Shown: positions 7,384 through 16,438 of the stretch, in pieces
Layout of the letters: each line of letters starts with the position of its first letter
Position numbering within the stretch: the stretch's first letter is position 1
Assembly (NCBI RefSeq): GCF_036013645.1
Contig: NZ_CP107869.1
Coordinates: 6,324,001 to 6,388,000, forward strand
Reading direction: 5' to 3'
DNA length: 64,000 nt
Origin: Streptomyces sp. NBC_00490
GTDB lineage: Bacteria > Actinomycetota > Actinomycetes > Streptomycetales > Streptomycetaceae
Program-made: the position numbers and the translations under genes
The notes under the pieces: generated by a model
Database searches by the model: none
What the model saw: the letters and a program-made list of their open reading frames with translations, nothing else
What the model was told of the DNA's origin: nothing

Positions 7384-9701
7384 CCACTGCCCTGCCTGCG
7401 ACTCAGGCCCCCGCCACCGACGCGCACGCGCTCACCGGCAAGCGCCGCATCGCCTTCGCGTCCTACGTCGACGAGAACTACCTGCCCGGGTTCCTGACCC
7501 TCCTGCGCAGCCTCGCGCTCTCCAACCCCGGCGTGTGCGAGGACTTCGTCGTCCTCTACGACGATCTGCGCCCCGGCTCGATCGCGCGGATCCGCGCCCT
7601 GCACCCGCGGATCGTCCTCAAGCGCGTGGGCGACACGCACTACGACTCGTACAAGAAGGGCGACCAGGACAACTACCTGGTCCGCAAGGCGTACTTCATC
7701 CTCGACGTGTTCAGGATCCGCGAGTACGACACGATCATCACCCTCGACACCGACATGGTGGTCCTGAGCGACCTGAGCGAACTCCTGAAGCTGCGCGAGG
7801 GGCTGGCGGCCGTCCCGCAGTTCTTCTACGGGCAGCACAAGCTCAACTCGGGGCTTCTGGTCATCCAGCGCGAGTACCTGAGCGACGAGTTCTGCGCCCG
7901 GCTCGACCGGTGCGGCCGCAGCGGCGACTACGAGCTCGACAAGCACGACCAGGGCATCCTCAACGCCGTCCTCGACGGCGACTTCGTGCGCCTGGACCCG
8001 CGCTACAACTTCGTCAAGCGGCGGCTGTCCGGAGACCTGCCGGTCCCCGAGGACACCGCGATCCTGCACTTCACCGGCCGCCACAAGCCCTGGCAGGGCG
8101 GCGAGGCCGGATACAGCCAGGCGGAGGAGCGCTGGCGCGAGTTCGAGCTGTCGGACGCCGACTTCCAGAGCGCCTACCTCGCCTCCAGCGGCGGCCTCCA
8201 CCACGACCTGGTCGTCCACTTCGGCACCCCGCACGTCCGGCGCACCGGCGACGTCGAGGTGGCCCGCAAGGTCGCCGCCGCGCACATCGCGAACGGCGAC
8301 TACCAGGACGCCGTCGACGTCCTGTCCGGCGTCCGGATCCCGCTCGACGAGGCGTGGCCGCACGAGGTCCTCGGCCACGCCCTGATGAGCGTCTCCCGCT
8401 ACGAGGAGGCGAAGGCCCAGCTGCTGCTGGCCACCGCCGCCCCCAACCGGGCCGCCACGGCGTACGCCCGGCTGGCCCAGATGGCGTGGGTGCACGGCGA
8501 CAACACGGAGTCCCTGCGGTACGCCACCGCCGGTATCACCGTCGACCCGACCCACCGCTCCAGCCGGCTGTGGGCGCAGCGCGCGGGCGCCGTCCCCTCG
8601 CAGGAGCGGGGCAGTGCCGAGGACCAGCTCGCCCACGTCGCCTTCTACATGGACCGGCAGGGCAACGCGGGCGACAAGCTCCTCCCGGAGACCGTCCGGC
8701 TCGCCTTCGACCCCGACGTCACCTCACGGCGCTGGCACTCGGTCCACGCCCACCGCCTCTTCGACGAGGCCGCGCTGGAGCGGGTCAACGCGCGGCGGGG
8801 CCTGGTCATCGGCGGTGGCGGCCTCTTCATCCCGGACACCATGCCCAACGGCAACAGCGCCTGGCAGTGGAACGTCCCGGACGAACTCCTGAACCGCATC
8901 GACGTGCCGATCGCGGTCTTCGCCGTGGGCTTCAACGCCTTCGACGGTCAGTCCTACCGGGCGAACCGCTTCCGCGACTCGCTCCTCCAACTGGTCGAGC
9001 GCTCCGCCTTCTTCGGCCTGCGCAACCACGGCTCGATCGAGAAGGTCCGCGCGATGCTGCCGTCGCGCCTGCACGACAAGGTGCGCTTCCAGCCCTGCCC
9101 CACCACGGTCATGCGCCAGCTGGTCGCGGGCTGGCAGGACCCGGTCCAGCGCGAGAACACGATCCTCGTCAACGCGGCCTACGACCGCGCGGGTCTGCGC
9201 TTCGGCCACGACTACGGCTACTTCCTCGCCCAAATGGCCCAGGCTGTCCGGGACTTGGGGAAGCTCGCCGAGGTGCAGTGCGTGGCGCACTCGCTCGACG
9301 ACGAGAAGATCGCCTTCGATCTGCGCCGCGAACACGGCATCTCGCTGCCGGTCATCCCGATGTACGACTTCGAGAACGACCAGATCCGCGAGCTGTACGC
9401 CCGCACCAAGCTGGTGATCGGCATGCGCGGCCACGCCGGGATGATCCCGTTCGGCGTCGGCACGCCCGTCATCAGCCTGATCTCGCACCCGAAGATGGCG
9501 TACTTCCTGCGGGACATCGAGCGCCCGGAGTGGGGCGTCTCGGTCCACGACCGCCACCTCGCGGCCCGGCTGGTCGAGCGCGCGAGCGACCTGCTCGCCG
9601 ACCACGCCAAGACGGTCGCCGACGTCCACGGCCGCCAGCAGGAGCTGTGGAAGGTCACCGAGGCCAACGCGGCCGACCTCCGGGTGATCCTGGGGAGCTG
9701 A
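7380..9701 (+). CDS. Three-part fusion: GT8 glycosyltransferase, TPR, polysaccharide pyruvyltransferase
   Basis: A 773-residue protein. Residues about 20-260 are a glycogenin-like GT8 domain: the metal-binding DTDMVV, LNSGLLVIQREYLS, HDQGILNAVLDGDF and LHFTGRHKPWQGG. Residues about 290-400 look like TPR helices. Residues about 420-760 form a CsaB/pyruvyltransferase domain (GNAGDKLLPETVRLAF, GLVIGGGGLFIPD, VIGMRGHAGMIPFGVGTPVI), a fold also found in some glycosyltransferases. One polypeptide may therefore add a hexose and then pyruvylate or extend the product. The ATG overlaps the previous stop. Cytoplasmic; no membrane segment or signal peptide seen. Confidence 0.88.
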   Translation: MTTALPATQAPATDAHALTGKRRIAFASYVDENYLPGFLTLLRSLALSNPGVCEDFVVLYDDLRPGSIARIRALHPRIVLKRVGDTHYDSYKKGDQDNYLVRKAYFILDVFRIREYDTIITLDTDMVVLSDLSELLKLREGLAAVPQFFYGQHKLNSGLLVIQREYLSDEFCARLDRCGRSGDYELDKHDQGILNAVLDGDFVRLDPRYNFVKRRLSGDLPVPEDTAILHFTGRHKPWQGGEAGYSQAEERWREFELSDADFQSAYLASSGGLHHDLVVHFGTPHVRRTGDVEVARKVAAAHIANGDYQDAVDVLSGVRIPLDEAWPHEVLGHALMSVSRYEEAKAQLLLATAAPNRAATAYARLAQMAWVHGDNTESLRYATAGITVDPTHRSSRLWAQRAGAVPSQERGSAEDQLAHVAFYMDRQGNAGDKLLPETVRLAFDPDVTSRRWHSVHAHRLFDEAALERVNARRGLVIGGGGLFIPDTMPNGNSAWQWNVPDELLNRIDVPIAVFAVGFNAFDGQSYRANRFRDSLLQLVERSAFFGLRNHGSIEKVRAMLPSRLHDKVRFQPCPTTVMRQLVAGWQDPVQRENTILVNAAYDRAGLRFGHDYGYFLAQMAQAVRDLGKLAEVQCVAHSLDDEKIAFDLRREHGISLPVIPMYDFENDQIRELYARTKLVIGMRGHAGMIPFGVGTPVISLISHPKMAYFLRDIERPEWGVSVHDRHLAARLVERASDLLADHAKTVADVHGRQQELWKVTEANAADLRVILGS

Positions 9702-9707
9702 GAGACG

Positions 9708-9735
9708 GCGGGCCCCCACGGCACGGGGGGCCCGC
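9708..9735. terminator. Hairpin terminator between convergent genes
   Basis: GCGGGCCCCC pairs with GGGGGGCCCGC across a seven-base loop just after the fusion gene's stop. There is no U tract. Placed between convergent ends, it can serve both strands. Confidence 0.7.
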
Positions 9736-9738
9736 ACC

Positions 9739-10053
9739 TCACTCGTCCGGCAGGTGCTCCAGCACCAGGTCGATGGCCTCCCGTGCCGTCGTCACCCGGC
9801 CGAACGACTCCTGCCGGGACGGGCCCATGACGAAGTACGTGCCCCCGTACTCGGACAGGACGAAGGGGATGTCCCACGTCCACGGCTGCTCCGCGGTGCG
9901 GCTGAAGTGCAGCTCCCCCATACCGACCCAGGGGAACCGGCGCCGCAGCCGGGGTTCCGCGTAGGCCAGGTCCAGCAGCTCCGGCCGTACGCGCCCGTCG
10001 TCCCGCGCCTTCTGCCAGCCCGCCTCTGTCGCCGCGTCCGCGTCCGTGTCCAT
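9739..10053 (-). CDS. Small conserved protein, resembles DUF6193
   Basis: A 104-residue cytoplasmic protein, acidic at the N-terminus, with no membrane segment. The blocks LDLAYAEPRLRRRFPW, LHFSRTAEQPWTWDIPFVL and GGTYFVMGP resemble what I remember of the actinobacterial DUF6193 family; I cannot verify that here and no function is known to me. It ends 35 bp from the convergent fusion gene and follows a methyltransferase-like gene on the same strand by 19 bp, so it is probably transcribed with it. Confidence 0.7.
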   Translation of the reverse strand: MDTDADAATEAGWQKARDDGRVRPELLDLAYAEPRLRRRFPWVGMGELHFSRTAEQPWTWDIPFVLSEYGGTYFVMGPSRQESFGRVTTAREAIDLVLEHLPDE

Positions 10054-10072
10054 GGGGCCATCATGCGACAGC

Positions 10073-11050
10073 TCAGCGGCCGACGGCCCTGTGCAGCAGC
10101 CGGGTCAGCTTCGAACCGCCCGGCGACTCCTTCTCGTACGCCTTGCGCAGCTGCTCGAAGTGGTCGGCGCGGGTGCGGCTCAGGTACTCGTCGGAGGTCA
10201 GCGGTTTGGCGATCGACCAGGCCCGCCGGTGCTGGCCGTCGTAGTGGGCGACATACGCCTTGGACAGCTCCAGGACGGATTTGAAGGGGATGCCGCCGGT
10301 GTGGTCGCGGTCGATCCTCTCCTGGACGGCGGAGATCAGGGCGAGCTTCTCGTCGACGGTGTAGTCGTCCTCGGTGATCCGCGCGAGGACGTCCGAGGGG
10401 ATCGGCTTCGTCACCTCGAAGGCGAGGGTGGAGCGGATCGGCGGACCGGCGATCTCGATGTACGGCAGCAGCGCGCCGGTGCTGTGGTGCAGCCACGGCA
10501 GCCGGGGCCCGGCGAAGTCCTGGTGCAGGACGACCGTCCCGGGCCGCATCCGGGTCAGGAACCGCTCCGACACACACCGGAACACCCGGGCCGTCTTGGC
10601 GATGTCGATGTGCAGGAACTCCACGGGGCTGGTGTCCTCGGGGTCCGAGGTCTGCCACAGGTCACCGGCGTGGATCTCCAGGAACGGCAGGAACGGCTCC
10701 AGGCGTCCCTTGAAGTCGTCCAGGAAGGAGTTGTCGTCCGCGGGCCGGTGACCGGAGTCGAAGAACTTCTCCGAGGCGAACGTGCCCTTGCCGACCCGGA
10801 AGAAGTCGTACGCGTGCAGCCGCCCGCTCTTCTGGTCGAACACGGGGCTCTCGCTCAGGCCGAGCGCGAGCGCGTACGTCGATCCGCCGCCCCCCGAGCC
10901 CAGTTCGACGATCCGGTCCCGGCCCGTGAGATGGTGCCGGCCCACCAGGTACAGGAACTGCAGCTCCCAGGCGCTGCACTGGGTGTAGGGCAGGTTCTCC
11001 GGCAGGGTGACGGTGTCGAAGAGGGAGTAGAGCCGACCGAGCTTCGTCAT
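10073..11050 (-). CDS. Class I SAM-dependent methyltransferase-like protein
   Basis: A 325-residue protein with a Rossmann-type SAM site: IVELGSGGGGSTYALALGL (about residues 46-64), the acidic strand LHAYDFF and FLHIDIAKTARVFRCVSERF with RPGTVVLHQDF as strand 5. The glycine-rich motif is longer than usual (four consecutive glycines). It belongs to the same broad class as the methyltransferase at the left edge of the locus but is not a close copy. The substrate is unknown; modification of the wall polymer or its lipid carrier is possible. The ATG starts directly at the globular domain. Confidence 0.72.
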   Translation of the reverse strand: MTKLGRLYSLFDTVTLPENLPYTQCSAWELQFLYLVGRHHLTGRDRIVELGSGGGGSTYALALGLSESPVFDQKSGRLHAYDFFRVGKGTFASEKFFDSGHRPADDNSFLDDFKGRLEPFLPFLEIHAGDLWQTSDPEDTSPVEFLHIDIAKTARVFRCVSERFLTRMRPGTVVLHQDFAGPRLPWLHHSTGALLPYIEIAGPPIRSTLAFEVTKPIPSDVLARITEDDYTVDEKLALISAVQERIDRDHTGGIPFKSVLELSKAYVAHYDGQHRRAWSIAKPLTSDEYLSRTRADHFEQLRKAYEKESPGGSKLTRLLHRAVGR

Positions 11051-11188
11051 GAGTGCCTCACGGGATACGGATAGGCGGTGCCCGTGATCCTAGGGACCTG
11101 GACACCGCTTCACCATTGAATCAACGGATTAGCTCGATGGTTGGGCTGTATTTCCATGGCCTTTCCGGGGAGTTCACCCCTCATTCGC

Positions 11189-12532
11189 TCAGCGCTTCAC
11201 GGCCTTCCGCAACGCCTTGGCCCGCCGGACCACCCGGCGTGCGGTGGCGTTGCGCGGCAGGAACGACAGCCGCTCCGGGATGCCCCCGGGCAGGCCCAGC
11301 GAGGTCAGCCGCTTGCGCTTGAAGTAGCGCTGGGTACGCGGGCCGAAGTGCTGCGAGAGGTAGCGCTCGGCGGCCGGACGCAGCCGCGGGTGCATCTGCG
11401 GCTGCATGGTGAAGCCGACCGCGGTGACCAGGGCGTTCAGATCCTCGTCGGGCACCGCGTCCTCGCCCTTGCGGGACTCCAGGTCCGCCAGCACGGCGTC
11501 GGCCAGCACCGCCGGGACCCGGTTGCTGTTCTGGTACGGCGTGAGCCGGTCCAGGAGCGGCTCGGTGCCGATGCGGGCGACGGGGAGGCCGTAGAAGACG
11601 GACGCCGTGAACAGCGCCGTCGAGAAGCAGCCCACGACCAGCCCCGGCCGGGCCCTCTCGAACAGCACCTCGGCGAGGACGGGGGTGTCCAGGACGGTCA
11701 GGTCGACGCCCAGCTTCCCGGCCTCGGTCTCCAGGACGCGGCTGTAGCGGGCCGGCGCGGTGGGGTGCGGCTTGAAGACGACGCTGCGATGCCCGCGCTC
11801 GACCGCCCCGCGCAGCATCCGTACGTGCAGGTCCTCCTCCTCCTTGACGGAGAGGATGTTCAGCGCGGACAGATACTGGCCGAGGAGCAGCGCCGAGTTC
11901 TCCGGCAGCGCGGGCAACTCCGGTACTGCCTCGCCGAGTTCGCTCAGCACCTTCAGGAACGCGCCCGTCGGCACGACCTGCCCGGGCACGTCGAACTCGG
12001 TCAGCAGCATCGGCGTGAGGCCCGGCACCAGGTCCAGGTGGAGCAGCCGGCGCACGCGCGTGCCGACCAGCGGGTCGAGCTTGTTGCGGGTGGGGCCGTA
12101 GCTCATCAGGCCGTCCGCGTAGACATGCACGGGGGCGCCGGTGAACAGCTGTGCCACGGTGAGCGCGGGGGTGACCTGGATGGACTCCAGGACCAGCTCG
12201 ACGCGGTCGTCACCGAGGCCCCAGAGCAGCCGCAGATAGCGCTCGAAGAGCGGGATGTCGTCGGCGCGCGGTGTCCAGGAGCCGGGGTGGAAGGGGCGGA
12301 TGGCCTCGTTCCAGGACAGCACGTCGTCGAAGTGGTCGCGCAGCGGCTCGAAGCCCGGCATGGCGTCGACCGCCCAAGTGGTCTCCGGGTTCGCCGAGTT
12401 GTTGAACACCAGCAGCACCCGCCGCTCCGCCTCCTCGAAGAGGTCGGAGTCGAGCGCGGCGGCCAGGGTGGCGGCCCCGTACAGCGTGGAGGCGCAGAAG
12501 ATCTGGGTCGTACGACGGGGGTGGGGGGACAT
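11189..12532 (-). CDS. Polysialyltransferase-like glycosyltransferase
   Basis: A 447-residue cytoplasmic protein resembling the bacterial alpha-2,8-polysialyltransferase family. Seen: an N-terminal Rossmann half (IFCASTLYGAATLAAALDSD), HVYADGLMSYGPTRN, the donor-side motif VVFKPHPTAPARYS and CFSTALFTASVFYGLPVARI, which corresponds to the conserved Ser-Thr block of the family. The C-terminal 60 residues are highly basic (FKRKRLTSLGL, RRAKALRKAVKR), suited to membrane or polyanion contact. The start overlaps the previous stop by one base (TGATG). In this locus it is a candidate polymerase or transferase for the Kdn-containing polymer. Confidence 0.82.
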   Translation of the reverse strand: MSPHPRRTTQIFCASTLYGAATLAAALDSDLFEEAERRVLLVFNNSANPETTWAVDAMPGFEPLRDHFDDVLSWNEAIRPFHPGSWTPRADDIPLFERYLRLLWGLGDDRVELVLESIQVTPALTVAQLFTGAPVHVYADGLMSYGPTRNKLDPLVGTRVRRLLHLDLVPGLTPMLLTEFDVPGQVVPTGAFLKVLSELGEAVPELPALPENSALLLGQYLSALNILSVKEEEDLHVRMLRGAVERGHRSVVFKPHPTAPARYSRVLETEAGKLGVDLTVLDTPVLAEVLFERARPGLVVGCFSTALFTASVFYGLPVARIGTEPLLDRLTPYQNSNRVPAVLADAVLADLESRKGEDAVPDEDLNALVTAVGFTMQPQMHPRLRPAAERYLSQHFGPRTQRYFKRKRLTSLGLPGGIPERLSFLPRNATARRVVRRAKALRKAVKR

Positions 12533-13518
12533 CAGGCAGCCGCCTTCGCTGTGGTGACCCGGCGCCGCAGCCGCCGCAGCCTGGACGAGCGGCGCAGGTC
12601 CATCGTGTCGAGTACGTCGCCGAGGGCGTCCTGCGGCATCCGCCTTATGGCCGCCGCGCTCATCGCCTGGAGCTGCCGGGCCACACCCGGCTCCCACTTG
12701 GCCTCGTCGGAGAGGTGGTGGGCGATGATCGCGCAGTAGGTGCGGACCGCCTTCGGGAGCAGCCGGGCGGCGTCCCGGTCCGTCGCCGTCTCCTCGATGA
12801 CCTGGTCGAAGGCGCGGATGAAGTCCAGCTGGCGGGCGTCGCCGATCTGGGTGAGCGAGGAGGCGACCCCACGCCGGTAGAACACACCGAGCAGGCTCAC
12901 CACGGCGAACGACTCCGCCTCGCGGTGCAGCTTCCAGATCCACGGCCGGTCCTCGGCCGTGCGCAGCCCGTCGGTGAAGTGCAGCAGGCCCTTGTCCAGG
13001 AGGCGGCGGTGGTAGGCGCCGGCCCACGCGTACGCGTAGTCGACGGACGTCGTCCGGTCGGCGGGCAGGATCGCCTCGCGCGGGTTCAGCACCTCCCCGC
13101 GCAGCCCGACCGGCGCCCGGTGGACGGACCGGGCGCGGGCGGTCGCCTGGACATGGTCGGTGCGGATGAAGTCGCAGCCCAGGTCCTCGATGGCCGCCAC
13201 CAGCTCGGCGAGATAGCCCGGCGCGAGCCAGTCGTCGCCGTCGAGGAAGGTGAGGTACTCGCCCGTCGCCGCGTCCAGTCCGGTGTTGCGGGCGGTGGCG
13301 AGACCTCCGTTCTCCTCATGGCGGATATATCTCACCTGCGCGACATCCGAAAGCGACTCGGCGGCCCGTTCGAGAATGGCCGGTGTCTCATCCCTGGATT
13401 TGTCGTCGACCAGGATGAACTCGAAGTCGCTCCGGGCGTTCATCCGAAGAGTTCTGAGGGTGTCCGGGGCGTATTGCTGCACGTTGTAGAACGGCACGAT
13501 CACGGAAAGCTTTGGCAC
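12532..13518 (-). CDS. GT2 family glycosyltransferase
   Basis: A 328-residue GT-A enzyme: KLSVIVPFYNVQQYAPDTL at the very start, FILVDDKSRDETPAIL, NGGLATARNTGLDAATGEYL and the metal-binding FLDGDDW. A helical C-terminal part of about 130 residues ends in a strongly basic stretch (RRSSRLRRLRRRV). It probably adds one sugar to the lipid-linked repeat unit. The start is uncertain: the GTG at 13518 fits the domain but lacks a ribosome binding site, while an ATG at 13602 would add 28 low-complexity residues. It forms a two-gene operon with the polysialyltransferase-like gene and diverges from the next polyST-like gene. Confidence 0.88.
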   Translation of the reverse strand: MPKLSVIVPFYNVQQYAPDTLRTLRMNARSDFEFILVDDKSRDETPAILERAAESLSDVAQVRYIRHEENGGLATARNTGLDAATGEYLTFLDGDDWLAPGYLAELVAAIEDLGCDFIRTDHVQATARARSVHRAPVGLRGEVLNPREAILPADRTTSVDYAYAWAGAYHRRLLDKGLLHFTDGLRTAEDRPWIWKLHREAESFAVVSLLGVFYRRGVASSLTQIGDARQLDFIRAFDQVIEETATDRDAARLLPKAVRTYCAIIAHHLSDEAKWEPGVARQLQAMSAAAIRRMPQDALGDVLDTMDLRRSSRLRRLRRRVTTAKAAA

Positions 13519-13716
13519 CCGAGAAACGGTAGAAGGCCGCCCGGCAGGGGAACTGGACGGTGATCGTACGGGGGGTGAACTGAATGTGTCGGAACGGTGC
13601 ATCCCCTGTACTTCCCGGTCTTCGGCGGGCCAGTTCGGCTCTCGGTGGGCTGTTGTTAACTTTTCGTTGATTCGCGGTTGGGCCATTCCTGGGAATTGCT
13701 TTCTAGCGTCTTGGAC

Positions 13717-15039
13717 GTGCCAGCAAGTACAACGAAGCCGACGCGAATCGCGGTCCTAGCGGACTCGGACACCCGCTGGAAATGGGGTGCCCTCACCTCC
13801 CATCGCATCGCCCCGCGCGAGGACGCGCAAGAGCCCCTCGCCCTGAGCGGATTCCTGCTGCGCGGACGCGCCACCCCCACCCCGCGCCAGCTGGCGGAGG
13901 TCGGCGTGCACGCCGACTCGCTGCGGGAGGTCACGGCCGTCGAGTTCCTGCGCGCCATGGCCGAGGAGGAGTACGACGTGGTCGTCGTCGCCCTCGTCGG
14001 CGGCGGCGTCCAGGCCGTGCTGCACGGCCTCAAGCGGGTGTGGGAGGGCCGCGAGAAGCGTCCCGTCGTCGTCACCGGCTACGTCGGTGTCGTCTACGAG
14101 AAGCTCGCCGACGGCCTCCTGCTGCGCCACGGCGCCGACCTGGTCCTCGCCAACTCCCGCCAGGACGCGGACCGCTTCCGGGCCGTGTACGAAGGAGTGG
14201 GCGCCGACGCCTCGTCGGTCACGGAGGTGGCGCTGCCGTTCCTCGGCGGGGCCGCCTACGAGGGCGAGCACGACCCGTACACCGTGGTGTTCGCCGTGCA
14301 GCCCTCGGTCCCGGACAGCCGCAAGGACCGCACGTACCTGCTGAACCGGCTGATCCGGCACGCCCGGCTGCACCCCGAGCGCGAGGTGCTGCTGAAGCTG
14401 CGCTCCAAGCCGGGCGAACACACCACGCACATCGAGGAGCAGCCCTACCAGAAGCTGGTCCAGCGGCTCGATCCGCCGGCCAACTTCCGCCTGGTGTACG
14501 GGAACATGGGCGAGGTCCTCGACCGCACCGACCTGCTGGTCACCATCAGCTCCACGGCCGCGCTCGAGTCCCTGCACCGCCGGATCCCGACGGTCGTCCT
14601 GACCGACCTCGGCGTCCGCGAGGTCCTCGGCAACCACCACTTCGTCGGCTCCGGCTGCCTCGCCTCCTGGGACCAACTGGACGCGGGGTACCGGCCGGTG
14701 GCCGACGCGGAGTGGGTGGCCCGGCAGGGCGTCGTGGCGGACGGCTCGTACGAGACCGCCTTCGACGCGGCGCGGGAGCGGATCGCCAAGCTGCTGGCCC
14801 GTCCCGGGGGGTTGGCGCCGCTGACGCCCTACTACACACCCGCCACTGCTCCCGGATACCTGCCCGGCATCCTCGCCCGCCATCACCTCGGTCCCGACGG
14901 CAGTCCGCTGCCGGGTGCGCCCGCGCATGACAGGGAGCCCGGACCGGTTCGGCAGATCGTGCGGCGGGCCGCTCGGGGGGCGTACCGGCACGGGGTGCAG
15001 CGGGTGGCGCCTGTCATTCGGCGGATGGGGGAGCTGTGA
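13717..15039 (+). CDS. Polysialyltransferase-like protein (DUF6716-type putative glycosyltransferase)
   Basis: A 440-residue GT-B-like protein. The N-terminal half starts RIAVLADSDTRWKWGALTSH; GYVGVVYEKLADGLLLRHGAD and LVLANSRQDADRFR follow. The C-terminal half carries LLKLRSKPGEHTTH and TDLLVTISSTAALESLHRRI, the basic and Ser-Thr motifs typical of polysialyltransferase-like donor sites. I recall similar streptomycete proteins being called DUF6716 putative glycosyltransferases. The GTG at 13717 has no ribosome binding site; TAGCGT ends 8 nt upstream, suggesting a leaderless transcript. It heads the run toward neuA, neuB and a further polyST-like gene. Confidence 0.78.
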   Translation: MPASTTKPTRIAVLADSDTRWKWGALTSHRIAPREDAQEPLALSGFLLRGRATPTPRQLAEVGVHADSLREVTAVEFLRAMAEEEYDVVVVALVGGGVQAVLHGLKRVWEGREKRPVVVTGYVGVVYEKLADGLLLRHGADLVLANSRQDADRFRAVYEGVGADASSVTEVALPFLGGAAYEGEHDPYTVVFAVQPSVPDSRKDRTYLLNRLIRHARLHPEREVLLKLRSKPGEHTTHIEEQPYQKLVQRLDPPANFRLVYGNMGEVLDRTDLLVTISSTAALESLHRRIPTVVLTDLGVREVLGNHHFVGSGCLASWDQLDAGYRPVADAEWVARQGVVADGSYETAFDAARERIAKLLARPGGLAPLTPYYTPATAPGYLPGILARHHLGPDGSPLPGAPAHDREPGPVRQIVRRAARGAYRHGVQRVAPVIRRMGEL

Positions 15040-15090
15040 GCGCCTTCCAGAGTGCCTCCTCGGGTCGTATCGCGGCTGCTGCGCCGTTTG

Positions 15091-15117
15091 GGCTGGTCGC
15101 GCAGTTCCCCGCGCCCC
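15091..15117 (+). repeat. Interspersed repeat A, copy 2
   Basis: The plus-strand copy of the GGTCGCGCAGTTCCCCGCGC element, inside the 140-bp gap between the DUF6716-type gene and the CMP-sugar synthetase gene. Confidence 0.8.
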
Positions 15118-15179
15118 TGGGGGCGGCTTCGCCGGCCCCCCTCCCTACCTCCGTGAACTCTGCGCAAGGAGTGCAACCC

Positions 15180-16424
15180 ATGTCTGACTCACTGGCCGAC
15201 GCCGGCGTTTCCGTGCGTCGCGTGCTCGCCGTGATTCCCGCGCGCGGTGGCTCCAAGGGGGTGCCCGCGAAGAACCTCGCCTCCGTCGGTGGCGTGCCGC
15301 TGGTGTCCCGGGCCGTGCGTGAGTGCCGCGCGTCCCGGCTGGTGACGGACGTGGTCGTCTCCACCGATGACCAGGCCATCGCGGCCGCGGCCCGTCAGGC
15401 CGGCGCGGAGGTCGTGCTGCGGCCCGCCGCCATCGCCGGTGACCTGGCGACCTCGGAGGCCGCGGTCCTGCACGCCATGGACGCGCACGAGGCGCTGCAC
15501 GGGGCGGTCGTCGACGTCGTCCTGCTCGTGCAGTGCACCAGCCCGTTCATCCTGCGCGAGGACATCGACGGGGTGGCCGGCGCGGTCGTCGACAACGGCG
15601 CCGACACCGCGGTGACCGTCGCCCCGTTCCACGGCTTCGTCTGGCGTGACGCCGACGACGCGGCCGACTCCGGTGAGACGACCGGCGGTTACGGCGTCAA
15701 CCACGACAAGTCCTACCGCCCCCGCCGCCAGGACCGCCCCCAGGACCTCCTGGAGACCGGCGCCGCCTACGCGATGGAGGCGGCCGGCTTCCGCAAGCAC
15801 CAGCACCGCTTCTTCGGCCACACCGAGCTCGTCCGCACGGACCCGGCCCGCGTGCTGGAGATCGACGACCCGCACGACCTCGCCAGGGCGCGGGCGCTCG
15901 CCCCCCTGTTCGACGCGGACCGCCCCGGTTCGCTGCCGACCGCCGACGACGTCGACGCGGTCGTCCTGGACTTCGACGGCACCCAGACCGATGACCGGGT
16001 GCTGATCGACGCCGATGGAAAGGAGTTCGTCTCCGTGCACCGCGGAGACGGCCTCGGCATCGCCGCCCTGCGCGACAGCGGCCTGAACATGCTGATCCTC
16101 TCCACGGAGCAGAACCCGGTCGTCGCCGCCCGGGCCCGGAAGCTCAGGCTCCCGGTCCTGCACGGCATCGACCGGAAGGACCTCGCACTCAAGCAGTGGT
16201 GCGAGGAGCAGGGCATCGCGCCCGAGCGCGTGCTCTACGTCGGCAACGACGTCAACGACCTCCCGTGCTTCGCCCTCGTGGGCTGGCCCGTGGCGGTCGC
16301 GAGCGCCCACGACGTGGTACGCGGCGCCGCCCGTGCGGTCACCACCGTCCCCGGTGGCGACGGCGCGATCCGAGAGATCGCCAGCTGGATCCTCGGCCCC
16401 TCTCTCGACTCCCTCACCAGTTAA
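15180..16424 (+). CDS. neuA: CMP-nonulosonate cytidylyltransferase fused to HAD phosphatase (NeuA-HAD)
   Basis: A 414-residue two-domain enzyme. Residues about 10-235 are a cytidylyltransferase: the nucleotide loop VIPARGGSKGVPAKN, VVSTDDQAIAAAARQAG, VLLVQCTSPF, GAAYAM and VLEIDDPHDL. Residues about 255-414 are a KdsC-type HAD phosphatase with VLDFDGTQTDDRV (nucleophile Asp), ILSTEQN, RKDLALK and VGNDVNDLPCF, so all four HAD motifs look intact. The expected work is dephosphorylation of a 9-phosphate nonulosonate (Kdn-9-P or NeuAc-9-P) and CTP-dependent activation to the CMP-sugar. The ATG at 15180 has AAGGAG upstream. Gene neuB follows 14 bp later. Confidence 0.9.
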   Translation: MSDSLADAGVSVRRVLAVIPARGGSKGVPAKNLASVGGVPLVSRAVRECRASRLVTDVVVSTDDQAIAAAARQAGAEVVLRPAAIAGDLATSEAAVLHAMDAHEALHGAVVDVVLLVQCTSPFILREDIDGVAGAVVDNGADTAVTVAPFHGFVWRDADDAADSGETTGGYGVNHDKSYRPRRQDRPQDLLETGAAYAMEAAGFRKHQHRFFGHTELVRTDPARVLEIDDPHDLARARALAPLFDADRPGSLPTADDVDAVVLDFDGTQTDDRVLIDADGKEFVSVHRGDGLGIAALRDSGLNMLILSTEQNPVVAARARKLRLPVLHGIDRKDLALKQWCEEQGIAPERVLYVGNDVNDLPCFALVGWPVAVASAHDVVRGAARAVTTVPGGDGAIREIASWILGPSLDSLTS

Positions 16425-16438
16425 GGAAATCGCCTGCC

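Noticed and set aside
13026..13040. TACGCGTAG sequence resembling the nucleoside palindrome
   Set aside because: It is within the GT2 coding region, lacks the CGCGCG centre and is not near a promoter.
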